From positions 1,984,001 to 2,048,000 of the forward strand of contig NZ_CP094494.1 of assembly GCF_022810765.1 (NCBI RefSeq): a stretch of DNA of 64,000 nt, given 5' to 3'. The notes beneath the pieces are model-generated. The model was not told the DNA's origin and searched no databases. It worked only from the letters and a program-made list of their open reading frames with translations. Of the stretch, positions 35,864 to 46,649 are shown one piece after another (positions within the stretch are counted from its first letter, which is position 1; every line of letters starts with the position of its first letter). The DNA is from Winogradskyella sp. MH6 (lineage in GTDB: Bacteria; Bacteroidota; Bacteroidia; Flavobacteriales; Flavobacteriaceae). The position numbers and the translations under genes were made by a program.

Positions 35864-36238
35864 ATGCCAACAATTTCACAATTAGTACGAAAAGGAAGAG
35901 CCAAAATAACTAAGAAGAGTAAATCGGCTGCTTTAGATTCGTGTCCTCAAAGACGTGGTGTATGTACTCGTGTTTATACAACGACACCTAAAAAACCTAA
36001 CTCAGCAATGCGTAAGGTGGCAAGGGTTCGTTTAACAAACGGAAACGAGGTTAACGCATACATCGGTGGTGAAGGTCACAACTTGCAAGAGCACTCGATA
36101 GTATTAGTTAGAGGTGGAAGGGTAAAAGATTTACCAGGTGTTAGATATCACATCGTTCGTGGTGCATTAGATACAGCAGGTGTTGCTGGTCGTACCCAAC
36201 GTAGATCTAAGTATGGTGCAAAACGCCCTAAAAAGTAA
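35864..36238 (+). CDS. rpsL: 30S ribosomal protein S12
   Basis: Small-subunit protein at the decoding centre, 124 residues. The loop [17 protein letters not shown] and the segment [13 protein letters not shown] carry the lysines whose changes give streptomycin resistance elsewhere. Both look wild type. First gene of the str operon, behind the TTTG/TACCTTTG promoter, and followed 24 bp later by rpsG. Confidence 0.98.
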   Translation: MPTISQLVRKGRAKITKKSKSAALDSCPQRRGVCTRVYTTTPKKPNSAMRKVARVRLTNGNEVNAYIGGEGHNLQEHSIVLVRGGRVKDLPGVRYHIVRGALDTAGVAGRTQRRSKYGAKRPKK

Positions 36239-36262
36239 TTTAAAAAACTTTAAGAAGAAGAC

Positions 36263-36739
36263 ATGAGAAAAAGAGCAGCAAAAAAGAGACCGCTTTTACC
36301 AGACCCAAGGTTTAACGACCAGTTGGTGACACGTTTTGTTAACAACATGATGTGGGATGGTAAGAAGTCTGTAGCTTTTAAAGTATTCTACGATGCAATT
36401 GATATTGTTGAGGAGAAAAAGAACAACGACGAAAAAACAGCTTTAGAAACATGGAAAGATGCTTTATCTAATGTGATGCCTCACGTAGAAGTACGTAGTC
36501 GTCGTGTTGGTGGTGCAACATTCCAGATTCCAATGCAAATTCGTCCAGATCGTAAAGTTTCTACAGCGATGAAGTGGTTAATTGGCTACGCGCGTAAAAG
36601 AAATGAAAAATCTATGGCACAACGTTTAGCAGCAGAAATTTTAGCTGCAGCTAAAGAAGAAGGTGCGGCCGTTAAGAAAAGAGTAGATACTCATAAGATG
36701 GCAGAAGCAAATAAAGCATTCTCACACTTTAGATTTTAA
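36263..36739 (+). CDS. rpsG: 30S ribosomal protein S7
   Basis: Primary 16S rRNA binding protein of the small-subunit head, 158 residues, normal length for the phylum. The family's R-R-V-G-G-A-x-x-Q-I-P segment and the C-terminal [14 protein letters not shown] are intact. It lies between rpsL and fusA as in most bacteria; the stop is 4 bp from the fusA ATG. Confidence 0.98.
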   Translation: MRKRAAKKRPLLPDPRFNDQLVTRFVNNMMWDGKKSVAFKVFYDAIDIVEEKKNNDEKTALETWKDALSNVMPHVEVRSRRVGGATFQIPMQIRPDRKVSTAMKWLIGYARKRNEKSMAQRLAAEILAAAKEEGAAVKKRVDTHKMAEANKAFSHFRF

Positions 36740-36743
36740 TTAG

Positions 36744-38873
36744 ATGGCACAAAGAGATTTAAAATTCACAAGAAATATAGGTATTGCAGCACATATTGAT
36801 GCTGGAAAAACAACAACAACAGAACGTATTCTTTACTATACTGGTGTTTCTCACAAGATTGGTGAGGTGCATGATGGTGCGGCTACTATGGACTGGATGG
36901 AGCAAGAGCAAGAAAGGGGTATTACAATTACTTCTGCTGCTACTACTTGTACATGGAACTTTCCATTAGAGAATGGTCAACCAACTCCAGATACAAAAGG
37001 ATACCACTTTAATATTATCGATACTCCTGGTCACGTTGACTTTACAGTTGAGGTGAACCGTTCTTTACGTGTATTAGATGGTTTAGTTTTCTTATTTAGT
37101 GCGGTTGATGGTGTAGAGCCTCAGTCTGAAACTAACTGGAGACTTGCAGATAACTATAAAGTACCACGTATAGGTTTCGTAAACAAAATGGACCGTCAAG
37201 GATCTAACTTTATGGCAGTATGTCAGCAGGTAAAAGATATGTTAGGGTCTAACGCTGTGCCAATCGTTATGAACATTGGTGACGAAGCTGATTTTAAAGG
37301 TATCGTAGATTTAGTAAAAAACCGTGCAATCGTTTGGCACGATGAAACACAAGGGTCTACTTTCGATGTTATCGATATTCCAGAAGAATTAAAAGCAGAA
37401 GCTGCTGAGTTAAGAGCTCAGTTAATAGAAGAGGTTGCTAGTTACGATGAAAACCTTCTTGAGAAATTCATGGAAGATGAAGATTCTATTACAGAAGAAG
37501 AAGTGCACGCTGCATTAAGAGCTGCTGTAATGGACATGTCTATCATCCCTATGATTTGCGGTTCTGCATTCAAAAATAAAGGTGTACAGTTCTTATTAGA
37601 TGCTGTGTGTCGTTACCTACCTTCTCCTGTTGATAAGGATGCTATTATGGGTACTGATCCAGATACTGAAAAGGAAATTTCTCGTAAGCCAGATGTAAAA
37701 GAGCCTTTCTCTGCATTAGCTTTTAAAATTGCTACAGATCCTTTCGTAGGTCGTTTAGCATTCTTTAGAGCGTATTCAGGTCGTTTAGACGCAGGTTCTT
37801 ATGTGTTAAATAACAGATCAGGTAAAAAAGAGCGTATTTCTCGTATTTATCAAATGCACTCTAATAAGCAAAATGCTATCGAATATATCGAAGCTGGAGA
37901 TATAGGTGCGGCTGTAGGTTTTAAAGATATTAAAACAGGTGATACTCTTTCAGATGAAAAAGCACCAATCGTTTTAGAATCTATGGACTTCCCAGATCCA
38001 GTAATTGGTATTGCGGTTGAGCCAAAAACTAAGGCAGACGTAGATAAGTTAGGTATGTCTTTAGCAAAATTAGCTGAAGAGGATCCAACATTTACTGTTA
38101 GAACAGACGAAGCTTCAGGACAGACTATTATTTCTGGTATGGGTGAGCTTCACTTAGATATTATTGTAGACCGTCTTAAGCGTGAGTTTAAGGTAGAGGT
38201 TAACCAAGGTCAACCTCAGGTAGAGTACAAAGAAGCTATTACACAACGTGCAGAACACAGAGAAGTTTATAAAAAGCAATCTGGTGGACGTGGTAAATTT
38301 GCTGATATTGTATTTACTCTTGAACCAGCTGAAGAAGGAAAAGTTGGATTAGAATTTGTGTCTGAGATTAAAGGTGGTAACGTTCCTAAAGAATTCGTTC
38401 CATCTGTAGAAAAAGGATTCAAAATGGCAATGGTTAATGGTCCATTAGCAGGTTACGAAGTAGATGCTATGAAAGTAACTTTAACGGATGGTTCATACCA
38501 TGACGTGGATTCTGATCAGTTATCGTTCGAATTAGCTGCTAAGTTAGGATTTAAAGCTGCTGCAAAAGCTGCAAAAGCAGTAATCATGGAGCCGATTATG
38601 AAATTGGAGGTGTTAACTCCAGAAGAGTATATGGGTGATATTGTTGGTGACTTAAACCGTCGTCGTGGTCAAGTTAATAACATGAGTGATAGAGCAGGTT
38701 CTAAAGTAATAAAAGCTGAAGTGCCATTATCTGAAATGTTCGGTTATGTAACATCATTAAGAACATTGTCTTCAGGTAGAGCAACATCAACAATGGAATT
38801 CTCTCACTATGCTGAGACTCCATCAAATATATCAGAAGAAGTAATCAAAGCGGCTAAAGGCGTAGAAGCTTAA
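36744..38873 (+). CDS. fusA: Elongation factor G
   Basis: Translational GTPase of 709 residues that drives ribosome translocation. G1 is [15 protein letters not shown], the switch II motif DTPGHVDF, and G4 NKMDR. Domains II to V follow in order; the domain IV segment [11 protein letters not shown] and domain [10 protein letters not shown] are clear. Its place within the str operon (S12-S7-EF-G) and full length indicate the housekeeping copy. S10 follows at 13 bp, with no tuf gene between; in many other bacteria tuf lies there. Confidence 0.98.
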   Translation: MAQRDLKFTRNIGIAAHIDAGKTTTTERILYYTGVSHKIGEVHDGAATMDWMEQEQERGITITSAATTCTWNFPLENGQPTPDTKGYHFNIIDTPGHVDFTVEVNRSLRVLDGLVFLFSAVDGVEPQSETNWRLADNYKVPRIGFVNKMDRQGSNFMAVCQQVKDMLGSNAVPIVMNIGDEADFKGIVDLVKNRAIVWHDETQGSTFDVIDIPEELKAEAAELRAQLIEEVASYDENLLEKFMEDEDSITEEEVHAALRAAVMDMSIIPMICGSAFKNKGVQFLLDAVCRYLPSPVDKDAIMGTDPDTEKEISRKPDVKEPFSALAFKIATDPFVGRLAFFRAYSGRLDAGSYVLNNRSGKKERISRIYQMHSNKQNAIEYIEAGDIGAAVGFKDIKTGDTLSDEKAPIVLESMDFPDPVIGIAVEPKTKADVDKLGMSLAKLAEEDPTFTVRTDEASGQTIISGMGELHLDIIVDRLKREFKVEVNQGQPQVEYKEAITQRAEHREVYKKQSGGRGKFADIVFTLEPAEEGKVGLEFVSEIKGGNVPKEFVPSVEKGFKMAMVNGPLAGYEVDAMKVTLTDGSYHDVDSDQLSFELAAKLGFKAAAKAAKAVIMEPIMKLEVLTPEEYMGDIVGDLNRRRGQVNNMSDRAGSKVIKAEVPLSEMFGYVTSLRTLSSGRATSTMEFSHYAETPSNISEEVIKAAKGVEA

Positions 38874-38885
38874 AACTAAAAGAAA

Positions 38886-39191
38886 ATGAGTCAGAAAATT
38901 AGAATAAAATTAAAGTCTTACGATCATAATTTAGTTGACAAGTCTGCTGATAAGATTGTAAAAACTGTAAAGAGCACAGGTGCTGTAGTAACTGGTCCTA
39001 TTCCATTACCAACACACAAGAAAATTTTTACTGTGTTACGTTCACCACACGTTAATAAGAAGTCAAGAGAACAATTTCAATTAAGCTCTTACAAGAGATT
39101 ATTAGATATTTACTCTTCATCTTCTAAAACTATTGACGCTTTAATGAAACTTGAATTACCAAGTGGAGTTGAAGTAGAAATTAAGGTGTAA
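38886..39191 (+). CDS. rpsJ: 30S ribosomal protein S10
   Basis: Small-subunit head protein and antitermination partner NusE, 101 residues. The [28 protein letters not shown] segment is characteristic. It follows fusA directly, linking the str and S10 groups into one operon. A 142-bp spacer with a strong hairpin separates it from rplC. Confidence 0.98.
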   Translation: MSQKIRIKLKSYDHNLVDKSADKIVKTVKSTGAVVTGPIPLPTHKKIFTVLRSPHVNKKSREQFQLSSYKRLLDIYSSSSKTIDALMKLELPSGVEVEIKV

Positions 39192-39197
39192 TTACCA

Positions 39198-39217
39198 TTT
39201 CTGCTAAAGCAGGAATC
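39198..39217. repeat. Small palindrome, TTTCTGCTAAAGCAGGAATC type
   Basis: Short palindrome (TTTCTGC/GCAGGAA with a TAAA centre) just after rpsJ. A close relative (TTTCTGCTAATGCAGAAATC) occurs at 53455-53474 before carA, differing at two positions. Confidence 0.6.
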
Positions 39218-39263
39218 AAAAATGTCCCAACGATGCGGTCGCGGGAAAAACGGAAAAAAATAC

Positions 39264-39299
39264 AATTCAAGGCTGAAACGTATTTTTCAGCCTTGAATT
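39264..39299 (+). terminator. Strong intra-operon hairpin between rpsJ and rplC
   Basis: A perfect 15-base-pair stem (AATTCAAGGCTGAAA / TTTCAGCCTTGAATT) with a six-base loop. It lies within the otherwise tightly packed ribosomal operon, 34 bases before rplC. The T-run after it is short (TTT, then A-rich), so full termination is doubtful; attenuation, processing or protein binding are alternatives. A GC-rich palindromic stretch (TCCC ... GGGA, 39225-39246) precedes it. Confidence 0.65.
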
Positions 39300-39333
39300 T
39301 TAAATAAAGAATAATAATTAATAAATAATAAAT

Positions 39334-39951
39334 ATGTCTGGGTTAATTGGAAAAAAAATCGGTATGACCAGCATTTTCGATGAAAATGGAAAGAATATTC
39401 CATGTACAGTAATCGAAGCAGGTCCATGTATCGTTACCCAAGTCAGAACTGAAGAAGTAGACGGTTATAACGCACTTCAGTTAGGTTTCGATGACGCGAC
39501 AGAAAAGAACGCTACAAAAGCTGCTTTAGGGCATGCTAAGAAAGCGGGTACTTCTGTAAAACGCAAAGTCGTAGAATTTAAAGGTTTTGACAAGGAGTAC
39601 AAATTAGGTGATGCTATCACTGTAGAACAATTTATCGAAGGAGAGTTCGTGGATATTTCAGGAGTTTCTAAAGGTAAAGGTTTTCAAGGTGTTGTAAAGC
39701 GTCACGGTTTTGGTGGTGTAGGTCAAGCAACGCATGGTCAGCACAACCGTTTAAGAGCTCCAGGTTCTATTGGTGCAGCTTCTTATCCTGCGAGAGTATT
39801 CAAAGGAATGAAAATGGCCGGAAGAATGGGTGGTGATACAGTAAAAGTAGAAAATTTAAGAGTTTACAAAGTAGTTCCAGAAAAGAACTTGCTTGTTGTT
39901 AAAGGATGTGTTCCTGGTCACAAAAACTCTTACGTAATCATTGAGAAGTAA
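39334..39951 (+). CDS. rplC: 50S ribosomal protein L3
   Basis: Early-assembly large-subunit protein of 205 residues near the peptidyl-transferase centre. The conserved loop [21 protein letters not shown] includes the glutamine that PrmB methylates in some bacteria. First gene after the rpsJ-rplC spacer; the stop codon shares one base with the rplD start (TAATG). Confidence 0.98.
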   Translation: MSGLIGKKIGMTSIFDENGKNIPCTVIEAGPCIVTQVRTEEVDGYNALQLGFDDATEKNATKAALGHAKKAGTSVKRKVVEFKGFDKEYKLGDAITVEQFIEGEFVDISGVSKGKGFQGVVKRHGFGGVGQATHGQHNRLRAPGSIGAASYPARVFKGMKMAGRMGGDTVKVENLRVYKVVPEKNLLVVKGCVPGHKNSYVIIEK

Positions 39952-40580
39952 TGAAGGTAGCAGTTTTAGATATAAACGGAAAAGATACGGGTAGAAAAGC
40001 TGAGCTTTCTAAAGACGTATTCGCTATAGAGCCTAATAATCATGCGGTTTATTTGGATGTTAAGCAATACTTAGCAAACCAAAGACAAGGAACGCATAAG
40101 GCAAAAGAAAGAGCAGAAATAACTGGAAGTACACGTAAGATTAAAAAACAAAAAGGAACAGGTACAGCACGTGCAGGTTCTATTAAGTCTGGTGTATTTA
40201 AAGGTGGTGGTCGTATGTTTGGTCCTAGACCAAGAAATTACGGTTTTAAATTAAACAAAAACGTAAAGCGATTAGCACGTAAATCAGCATTAAGTATTAA
40301 GGCAAACGATAAGGCTATTGTAGTATTAGAAGATTTTAATTTTGATGCTCCAAAGACTAAGAATTTCGTAAATGTCTTGAAAGCCTTAGAGATAGATAAC
40401 AAAAAGTCTCTATTTGTGTTGGGTGACTCAAATAATAATGTATATTTGTCGTCGCGCAATTTGAAAGGCTCTGAAGTTGTAACAAGCTCAGAATTAAGCA
40501 CTTATAAGATTATGAACGCTAATAAAGTGGTTCTTTTAGAGGGTGCATTAGAAGGAATTGAATCGAATTTAAGTAAATAG
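39951..40580 (+). CDS. rplD: 50S ribosomal protein L4
   Basis: Large-subunit protein of 209 residues lining the exit tunnel. The extended loop [19 protein letters not shown] and [13 protein letters not shown] reach the tunnel constriction where macrolide-resistance changes occur; it looks unmodified. In E. coli L4 also represses the S10 operon. Coupled to rplC by a one-base overlap. Confidence 0.98.
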   Translation: MKVAVLDINGKDTGRKAELSKDVFAIEPNNHAVYLDVKQYLANQRQGTHKAKERAEITGSTRKIKKQKGTGTARAGSIKSGVFKGGGRMFGPRPRNYGFKLNKNVKRLARKSALSIKANDKAIVVLEDFNFDAPKTKNFVNVLKALEIDNKKSLFVLGDSNNNVYLSSRNLKGSEVVTSSELSTYKIMNANKVVLLEGALEGIESNLSK

Positions 40581-40587
40581 AACACAG

Positions 40588-40878
40588 ATGAGTATCTTAA
40601 TTAAACCTATCATCACAGAAAAAGCAACCGCTCAAAGCGAGTTGTTAAATGCATATGCATTTGAAGTGAACACAAAGGCGAACAAGGTAGAAATTAAAAA
40701 AGCGGTTGAGGCTGCTTATGGTGTTTCTGTAGAAAAAGTTCGTACGATAAATGTCCGTCCAGATAGAAGAACTCGTTATACAAAAACGGGTATTCAGCAT
40801 GGTAAAACAAATGCCGTTAAAAAGGCAATTGTACAACTGGCGGAAGGTGAAACAATAGATTTATACGCTAACATGTAA
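40588..40878 (+). CDS. rplW: 50S ribosomal protein L23
   Basis: Large-subunit protein of 96 residues at the tunnel exit, the docking point for SRP and trigger factor. The opening IKPIITEKAT and the middle VEIKKAVEAAYGVSV are standard. It sits between rplD and rplB in the S10 group with gaps of 7 and 10 bp. Confidence 0.97.
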   Translation: MSILIKPIITEKATAQSELLNAYAFEVNTKANKVEIKKAVEAAYGVSVEKVRTINVRPDRRTRYTKTGIQHGKTNAVKKAIVQLAEGETIDLYANM

Positions 40879-40888
40879 TTAGACAAAA

Positions 40889-41716
40889 ATGTCAGTTAGA
40901 AAATTAAAACCGATCACATCAGCTCAGCGTTTTAGAGTAGTAAATGGATTTGACGCCATCACTACTGATAAGCCGGAGAAAAGTTTATTAGCTCCGAAAA
41001 AAAGATCTGGTGGTAGAAACAGTCAAGGAAAAATGACCATGCGCCACATGGGTGGAGGTCATAAGAAGAAGTATCGTATTATTGACTTTAAACGTAACAA
41101 AACTGGTATTCCAGCAGAAGTTAAGTCAATAGAGTACGATCCAAACAGAACAGCATTTATTGCGTTGTTAAACTATCAAGATGGTGAGAAGAGATATATC
41201 ATCGCTCAGAATGGTTTGCAAGTAGGTCAAAATGTTGTGTCTGGTGAAAGTGGTGTAGCTCCAGAAATTGGAAATGCAATGCCATTAAGTGAAATACCTT
41301 TAGGTACAATCATTTCTTGTATAGAGTTACGTCCTGGTCAAGGTGCTGTTATGGCACGTAGTGCAGGTGCTTTTGCTCAGTTAATGGCAAGAGATGGTAA
41401 GTTCGCAACTATAAAATTACCTTCTGGTGAAACTAGAATGGTATTAGTAACGTGTATGGCTACAATTGGTGTTGTCTCTAACTCAGATCATCAGTTGCTA
41501 GTATCTGGTAAAGCAGGTAGAAGCAGATGGTTAGGAAGACGTCCAAGAGTAAGACCAGTAGTAATGAACCCAGTAGATCACCCAATGGGTGGTGGTGAAG
41601 GTAAATCTTCAGGTGGTCACCCAAGATCTAAGAATGGTATTCCTGCTAAAGGTTACAGAACGCGTTCTAAGACAAAAGCGAGTAATAAGTATATTGTAGA
41701 ACGTAGAAAGAAATAA
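40889..41716 (+). CDS. rplB: 50S ribosomal protein L2
   Basis: Large 23S rRNA-binding protein of 275 residues at the subunit interface and peptidyl-transferase region. The C-terminal glycine-rich stretch [21 protein letters not shown], with its conserved histidine, is intact. Followed 10 bp later by rpsS. Confidence 0.98.
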   Translation: MSVRKLKPITSAQRFRVVNGFDAITTDKPEKSLLAPKKRSGGRNSQGKMTMRHMGGGHKKKYRIIDFKRNKTGIPAEVKSIEYDPNRTAFIALLNYQDGEKRYIIAQNGLQVGQNVVSGESGVAPEIGNAMPLSEIPLGTIISCIELRPGQGAVMARSAGAFAQLMARDGKFATIKLPSGETRMVLVTCMATIGVVSNSDHQLLVSGKAGRSRWLGRRPRVRPVVMNPVDHPMGGGEGKSSGGHPRSKNGIPAKGYRTRSKTKASNKYIVERRKK

Positions 41717-41726
41717 GTAAGATAGT

Positions 41727-42005
41727 ATGGCACGTTCATTAAAAAAAGGACCTTATATCCATTATAAGTTAGAAAAGAAAGTTGCAGAAAATGTAGCTTC
41801 AAATAAAAAGACGGTTATTAAGACTTGGTCTAGAGCGTCTATGATTTCACCAGATTTCGTAGGTCAAACAATAGCAGTACACAATGGTCGTCAATTTGTT
41901 CCAGTATATGTAACTGAGAATATGGTAGGTCATAAATTAGGAGAATTTTCACCAACAAGATCGTTTAGAGGTCATGCAGGTGCTAAGAATAAAGGTAAAA
42001 AATAA
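41727..42005 (+). CDS. rpsS: 30S ribosomal protein S19
   Basis: Small-subunit head protein of 92 residues that pairs with S13. The segments [11 protein letters not shown] and [18 protein letters not shown] are characteristic. The stop is 5 bp from rplV. Confidence 0.98.
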   Translation: MARSLKKGPYIHYKLEKKVAENVASNKKTVIKTWSRASMISPDFVGQTIAVHNGRQFVPVYVTENMVGHKLGEFSPTRSFRGHAGAKNKGKK

Positions 42006-42010
42006 GAATC

Positions 42011-42418
42011 ATGGGAAGTCGTAAAAAACAAATGGCGGAAGCTATTAAGGCTGAGAAGAAGCAGGTTGCTTTTGCTAAGCTAAATAACTGTCCTACATCT
42101 CCAAGAAAAATGCGTTTAGTTGCAGATTTAGTAAGAGGTGAAAAGGCTGAGAAAGCTCTTCAGATTCTTAGATTTAGTCCTAAGGAAGCATCACGTCGTT
42201 TAGAAAAATTAGTAATGTCTGCAATTGCAAACTGGCAAGCTAAAAACGAAGATGCTGATGTTGAAGAAGCTAACCTATTTATCAAAGAGATAAGAGTAGA
42301 TGGTGGTACAATGCTTAAGCGTTTACGTCCAGCTCCTCAAGGTAGAGCACACAGAATTAGAAAAAGATCTAACCACGTTACTGTAGTGGTAGATTCATTA
42401 AATAAAACACAAAGCTAA
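42011..42418 (+). CDS. rplV: 50S ribosomal protein L22
   Basis: Tunnel-lining large-subunit protein of 135 residues, with an N-terminal basic extension ([17 protein letters not shown]) beyond the E. coli form. The hairpin tip near [19 protein letters not shown] borders the exit tunnel and looks unaltered. Confidence 0.97.
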   Translation: MGSRKKQMAEAIKAEKKQVAFAKLNNCPTSPRKMRLVADLVRGEKAEKALQILRFSPKEASRRLEKLVMSAIANWQAKNEDADVEEANLFIKEIRVDGGTMLKRLRPAPQGRAHRIRKRSNHVTVVVDSLNKTQS

Positions 42419-42427
42419 GATAGAGAT

Positions 42428-43141
42428 ATGGGACAAAAGACAAATCCAATCGGAAATCGCTTAGGAATTATCAGAGGATGGGAATCTAACTGGTATGGCG
42501 GAAATGATTATGGAGACAAACTTGCAGAGGATGATAAAATCCGTAAGTATATCCATGCTCGTTTATCTAAAGCTAGTGTAAGTAGAGTAATTATTGAGCG
42601 TACGCTTAAACTTGTAACCGTTACTATCACTACTGCTAGACCTGGTATTATTATCGGTAAAGGTGGTCAAGAGGTAGACAAGCTAAAAGAAGAGCTTAAG
42701 AAAATTACTGGTAAAGAAGTTCAATTGAACATCTTTGAAATTAAGAGACCTGAACTAGATGCACATTTAGTAGCAGCAAGTATCGCTCGTCAGATAGAAA
42801 GTCGTATTTCTTACAGAAGAGCAATCAAAATGGCTATCGCTGCTGCAATGCGTATGAATGCTGAAGGAATCAAAGTTCAAATTAGTGGTCGTTTAAACGG
42901 TGCTGAAATGGCACGTTCTGAGCACTATAAAGAAGGACGTATTCCATTATCTACATTTAGAGCTGATATAGATTATGCTCTTGTTGAATCACATACTACT
43001 TATGGTAGATTAGGTGTAAAAGTGTGGATTATGAAAGGCGAAGTATATGGAAAAAGAGAACTTTCTCCATTAGTAGGTCTTTCTAAGCAAAAAGGAAAAG
43101 GTGGACGTACTGGAAACAAAAACCAACGTCGAAGAAAGTAA
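42428..43141 (+). CDS. rpsC: 30S ribosomal protein S3
   Basis: Small-subunit protein of 237 residues at the mRNA entry channel. The KH domain motif [18 protein letters not shown] is clear, and the C-terminal domain contains [21 protein letters not shown] basic tail ([13 protein letters not shown]) closes the protein. It sits between rplV and rplP. Confidence 0.98.
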   Translation: MGQKTNPIGNRLGIIRGWESNWYGGNDYGDKLAEDDKIRKYIHARLSKASVSRVIIERTLKLVTVTITTARPGIIIGKGGQEVDKLKEELKKITGKEVQLNIFEIKRPELDAHLVAASIARQIESRISYRRAIKMAIAAAMRMNAEGIKVQISGRLNGAEMARSEHYKEGRIPLSTFRADIDYALVESHTTYGRLGVKVWIMKGEVYGKRELSPLVGLSKQKGKGGRTGNKNQRRRK

Positions 43142-43161
43142 TTTTTTAAAGAAAAGACAAA

Positions 43162-43581
43162 ATGTTACAGCCTAAAAGAACAAAATTTCGTAAGCAGCAA
43201 AAAGGTCGTATGAAAGGTAATGCCGGAAGAGGACATTTGTTATCAAATGGTACTTTTGGTATAAAATCTTTAGACTCGTCATTTATAACTGCACGTCAAA
43301 TAGAAGCAGCTCGTATTGCCGCTACTCGTTATATGAAAAGAGAAGGATCGTTATGGATTAAAATATTTCCAGACAAGCCTATTACAAAAAAGCCTCTTGA
43401 AGTACGTATGGGTAAAGGTAAAGGTGCTGTAGAATATTGGGCAGCTGTTGTAAAACCAGGACGCGTATTATTTGAAGTAAGTGGAGTGCCGTTAGAAGTT
43501 GCTCAAGAAGCATTACGTTTAGCAGCACAGAAACTTCCAGTAAAAACTAAGTTTATCATTGCTAGAGATTACGAAGCATAA
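43162..43581 (+). CDS. rplP: 50S ribosomal protein L16
   Basis: Large-subunit protein of 139 residues near the A-site. The start [16 protein letters not shown] and the central [19 protein letters not shown] are the standard signatures. Followed 12 bp later by rpmC. Confidence 0.98.
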   Translation: MLQPKRTKFRKQQKGRMKGNAGRGHLLSNGTFGIKSLDSSFITARQIEAARIAATRYMKREGSLWIKIFPDKPITKKPLEVRMGKGKGAVEYWAAVVKPGRVLFEVSGVPLEVAQEALRLAAQKLPVKTKFIIARDYEA

Positions 43582-43593
43582 TAAAAAGAAATT

Positions 43594-43785
43594 ATGAAGC
43601 AATCAGAAATTAAACAGCTTTCAACAGCTGAGTTACAAGAAAAACTTAGTGAGACTAAAAAGAGTTATTCAGACCTAAAAATGGCTCACACAATATCTCC
43701 TTTAGATAACCCAATTCAGCTTCGTGCTGTAAGAAGAACTGTAGCTAGATTAGCAACAGAATTAACTAAAAGAGACGGACAATAA
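43594..43785 (+). CDS. rpmC: 50S ribosomal protein L29
   Basis: Small two-helix large-subunit protein of 63 residues at the tunnel exit. The pattern S-T-A-E-L-Q-E-K-L followed by NPIQLRAVRRTVARLATEL is typical. It precedes rpsQ in the usual order. Confidence 0.96.
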   Translation: MKQSEIKQLSTAELQEKLSETKKSYSDLKMAHTISPLDNPIQLRAVRRTVARLATELTKRDGQ

Positions 43786-43802
43786 TTGTATTCTGCTGAA
43801 AG

Positions 43803-44060
43803 ATGGAAAAAAGAAATTTAAGAAAAGAACGTATAGGAGTAGTTACTAGTAACAAAATGGAGAAATCTATTGTTGTTTCAGAAGTAAAAAAAGTAAAACA
43901 TCCTATGTATGGAAAGTTCGTGTTAAAAACAAAGAAATATGTTGCACACGATGAGAAAAACGACTGCAACGAAGGAGATACTGTAAAGATCATGGAAACA
44001 AGACCTATGAGTAAATCTAAGTGTTGGAGATTAGTAGAAATAATTGAAAGAGCGAAGTAA
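43803..44060 (+). CDS. rpsQ: 30S ribosomal protein S17
   Basis: OB-fold small-subunit protein of 85 residues. The segments [19 protein letters not shown] and the late [18 protein letters not shown] are characteristic. The stop lies 2 bp from the rplN start, suggesting coupling. Confidence 0.97.
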   Translation: MEKRNLRKERIGVVTSNKMEKSIVVSEVKKVKHPMYGKFVLKTKKYVAHDEKNDCNEGDTVKIMETRPMSKSKCWRLVEIIERAK

Positions 44061-44062
44061 TT

Positions 44063-44431
44063 ATGGTACAACAAGAATCAAGATTAAAAGTAGCAGACAA
44101 CACAGGAGCTAAAGAAGTTTTAGTAATCCGTGTTTTAGGTGGTACAAAAAGAAGATATGCTTCTGTTGGAGATAAGGTAGTAGTTTCTGTAAAAGATGCT
44201 ACTCCTAATGGAAGTGTAAAGAAAAAAGCAGTTTCTACTGCTGTTGTTGTACGTACAGCTAAAGAAGTAAGACGTCCAGATGGCTCTTACATTAGATTTG
44301 ACGATAACGCATGTGTATTATTAAACCCACAAGGTGAAATGAGAGGAACACGTGTATTTGGTCCAGTAGCAAGAGAACTTCGTGATAAACAATTCATGAA
44401 AATTGTATCATTAGCACCAGAAGTGCTTTAA
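44063..44431 (+). CDS. rplN: 50S ribosomal protein L14
   Basis: Large-subunit protein of 122 residues at the inter-subunit bridge, the dock for RsfS (encoded near the right end of this window). The start [20 protein letters not shown] and the end [23 protein letters not shown] are canonical. Confidence 0.98.
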   Translation: MVQQESRLKVADNTGAKEVLVIRVLGGTKRRYASVGDKVVVSVKDATPNGSVKKKAVSTAVVVRTAKEVRRPDGSYIRFDDNACVLLNPQGEMRGTRVFGPVARELRDKQFMKIVSLAPEVL

Positions 44432-44443
44432 TTGATAAATAAG

Positions 44444-44755
44444 ATGACAAAGCTTAAAATAAAATCAGGAGATACTGTAAAAGTAATAGCTGGAGATCAC
44501 AAAGGATCTGAAGGTAAAGTGCTTAAAGTATTAAAAGATAAGAACAAAGCCATTGTGGAAGGTGTAAATATGGTGAAGAAACACACTAAGCCAAGTGCAC
44601 AAAACCCACAAGGTGGTATTGTAGAGAAAGAAGCATCAATTCATATTTCAAACTTGTCTTTATTAACAAGCAAGGGAGAAACTACGAGAGTAGGTTACAG
44701 AATGGATGGCGACAATAAAGTAAGATTTTCTAAAAAATCTAATGAAGTAATTTAA
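44444..44755 (+). CDS. rplX: 50S ribosomal protein L24
   Basis: Assembly-initiating large-subunit protein of 103 residues with a KOW motif ([19 protein letters not shown]). The ATG at 44444 is chosen over an in-frame TTG at 44432 directly after the rplN stop, because the family begins with a short basic stretch before the KOW motif. Confidence 0.96.
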   Translation: MTKLKIKSGDTVKVIAGDHKGSEGKVLKVLKDKNKAIVEGVNMVKKHTKPSAQNPQGGIVEKEASIHISNLSLLTSKGETTRVGYRMDGDNKVRFSKKSNEVI

Positions 44756-44757
44756 TT

Positions 44758-45309
44758 ATGGCTTACGTTGCAAGATTAAAAAAAGAGTACAAGGACAAAA
44801 TAGTTCCTGCTCTTACAGAAGAATTTGGATATAAAAATGTAATGCAAGTACCTAAGCTTGAAAAGATAGTATTATCTAGAGGTGTTGGTGCTGCTGTTGC
44901 AGATAAAAAGTTAATCGATCACGCTGTTGATGAATTAACAAAAATATCTGGGCAAAAAGCTGTAGCTACAATTTCTAAGAAAGACGTTGCATCATTTAAG
45001 TTACGTAAAGGAATGCCAATTGGTGCTAAAGTTACTTTACGTGGTGAGCAAATGTATGAGTTCTTAGATAGATTAGTAACAACTGCATTGCCACGAGTTA
45101 GAGATTTTAACGGTATTAAAGCTACAGGTTTTGATGGTCGTGGAAATTATAACTTAGGTATTACAGAGCAAATCATTTTCCCTGAAATTGATATCGATAA
45201 AATCAACAAAATTTCAGGAATGGATATTACATTTGTGACTTCTGCTGAAACAGACAAAGAAGCGAAGTCTTTATTAACAGAACTAGGATTACCATTTAAA
45301 AAGAATTAA
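44758..45309 (+). CDS. rplE: 50S ribosomal protein L5
   Basis: 5S rRNA-binding protein of 183 residues at the central protuberance. Signatures are the segment [17 protein letters not shown], the central [22 protein letters not shown] and [16 protein letters not shown]. Starts 2 bp after rplX and ends 2 bp before rpsN. Confidence 0.98.
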   Translation: MAYVARLKKEYKDKIVPALTEEFGYKNVMQVPKLEKIVLSRGVGAAVADKKLIDHAVDELTKISGQKAVATISKKDVASFKLRKGMPIGAKVTLRGEQMYEFLDRLVTTALPRVRDFNGIKATGFDGRGNYNLGITEQIIFPEIDIDKINKISGMDITFVTSAETDKEAKSLLTELGLPFKKN

Positions 45310-45311
45310 GT

Positions 45312-45581
45312 ATGGCTAAAGAATCAATGAAAGCCCGTGAGGTGAAGCGTGCAAAGACTGTAGCTAAATATGCTGAGAAAAGAAAAGCTTTAAAAGAAGC
45401 TGGCGATTACGAAGCATTACAAAAGTTACCTAAAAATGCATCACCAATACGTAAGCACAACCGTTGTAAACTTACAGGAAGACCAAAAGGTTATATGAGA
45501 CAGTTTGGTATCTCTCGTGTAATGTTTAGAGAAATGGCTAACAAAGGGTTAATTCCTGGTGTAAAAAAAGCAAGTTGGTAA
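45312..45581 (+). CDS. rpsN: 30S ribosomal protein S14 (zinc-free form)
   Basis: Small-subunit head protein of 89 residues. It has the longer form without the four zinc-binding cysteines; only one Cys (in [20 protein letters not shown]) is present. The C-terminal [11 protein letters not shown] is conserved. Followed by a 104-bp spacer with small hairpins before rpsH. Confidence 0.97.
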   Translation: MAKESMKAREVKRAKTVAKYAEKRKALKEAGDYEALQKLPKNASPIRKHNRCKLTGRPKGYMRQFGISRVMFREMANKGLIPGVKKASW

Positions 45582-45685
45582 CATTGAGGAAGCGATTTAG
45601 CTTCTGTACAATTATCAATATAACTATTGTATAATCGGAATCTAGGTTCGAGAAGTTCGAAAACCATTTTCCTAAATTTTAAACT
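45582..45685 (+). other. Structured spacer between rpsN and rpsH
   Basis: Holds two hairpins, GAAGC-6-GCTTC (45589-45604) and TACAAT-13-ATTGTA (45607-45631), then a GGTT...AACC pair around TTCGA words (45647-45667). Neither hairpin has a T-run, so they are not typical terminators. It is one of the longer gaps in an otherwise tight operon; S8 and its partners are known to control spc operons by RNA binding elsewhere, but no match to that site is seen. Confidence 0.4.
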
Positions 45686-46084
45686 ATGTACACAGATCCA
45701 ATAGCGGATTATTTAACGCGAGTTAGAAATGCTGTGAAAGCTAACCACAGAGTGGTAGAAATTCCTGCATCTAACTTAAAAAAGGAGATAACTAAAATAT
45801 TATTCGATCAAGGATATATTTTAAGTTACAAATTTGATGACACTACAGTACAAGGTACAATTAAGATTGCCTTAAAGTACAATAAAGAGACAAAAGAGTC
45901 TGTTATCAAAAAAATTCAAAGAATCAGTAAACCAGGTTTACGTAAATACGCTGGTGCTAACGAAATGCCAAGAATCTTAAATGGTTTAGGTATTGCAATT
46001 GTTTCTACGTCTCACGGAGTGATGACTGGTAAGCAAGCGCAAAGAGAAAACGTTGGTGGCGAAGTATTATGTTACGTATACTAA
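45686..46084 (+). CDS. rpsH: 30S ribosomal protein S8
   Basis: Central-domain 16S rRNA-binding protein of 132 residues. The opening DPIADYLTRVRNAV and the end GVMTGKQAQRENVGGEVLCYVY are standard. In E. coli it regulates the spc operon by binding mRNA; here the preceding spacer carries small hairpins. Confidence 0.98.
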   Translation: MYTDPIADYLTRVRNAVKANHRVVEIPASNLKKEITKILFDQGYILSYKFDDTTVQGTIKIALKYNKETKESVIKKIQRISKPGLRKYAGANEMPRILNGLGIAIVSTSHGVMTGKQAQRENVGGEVLCYVY

Positions 46085-46096
46085 AAACAGGAAATT

Positions 46097-46639
46097 ATGT
46101 CAAGAATAGGTAAAAGCCCAATCACAGTTCCTGAAGGTGTAACTGTAGAAATTAAAGATAATGTAATTACTGCAAAAGGAAAGTTAGGAGAATTATCTCA
46201 AACTTTTTCTGATGTTGAAATTACTTTAGAAGACGGAACTATTACATTAAGCCGTCCTTCTGAAAAGAAAGATCACAGAGCAAAGCACGGTCTATACAGA
46301 GCGTTAATTGCTAATATGATAGAAGGTGTATCTAACGGATTTACTAAACAATTAGAATTAGTAGGTGTTGGTTATAGAGCATCAAATCAAGGACAGAAAT
46401 TAGATTTAGCAATTGGTTTCTCTCACAATATCGTTATGGACATTGCGCCAGAGGTAAAAGTAGAGACAGTATCTGAAAAAGGTAAAAACCCAATCGTTAA
46501 ATTAACATCTCACGACAAACAATTAGTTGGTCAAGTAGCAGCTAAAATACGTGGTTTCCGTAAGCCAGAGCCTTACAAAGGAAAAGGTATCAAGTTTGTT
46601 GGTGAAATAATTAGAAGAAAAGCAGGTAAATCAGCTTAA
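46097..46639 (+). CDS. rplF: 50S ribosomal protein L6
   Basis: Large-subunit protein of 180 residues near the factor-binding site. MSRIGKSPITVPEGV opens the protein, and the second domain ends with RKPEPYKGKGIKF, the family signature. Between rpsH and rplR. Confidence 0.98.
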   Translation: MSRIGKSPITVPEGVTVEIKDNVITAKGKLGELSQTFSDVEITLEDGTITLSRPSEKKDHRAKHGLYRALIANMIEGVSNGFTKQLELVGVGYRASNQGQKLDLAIGFSHNIVMDIAPEVKVETVSEKGKNPIVKLTSHDKQLVGQVAAKIRGFRKPEPYKGKGIKFVGEIIRRKAGKSA

Positions 46640-46649
46640 TAAGTAAGTT

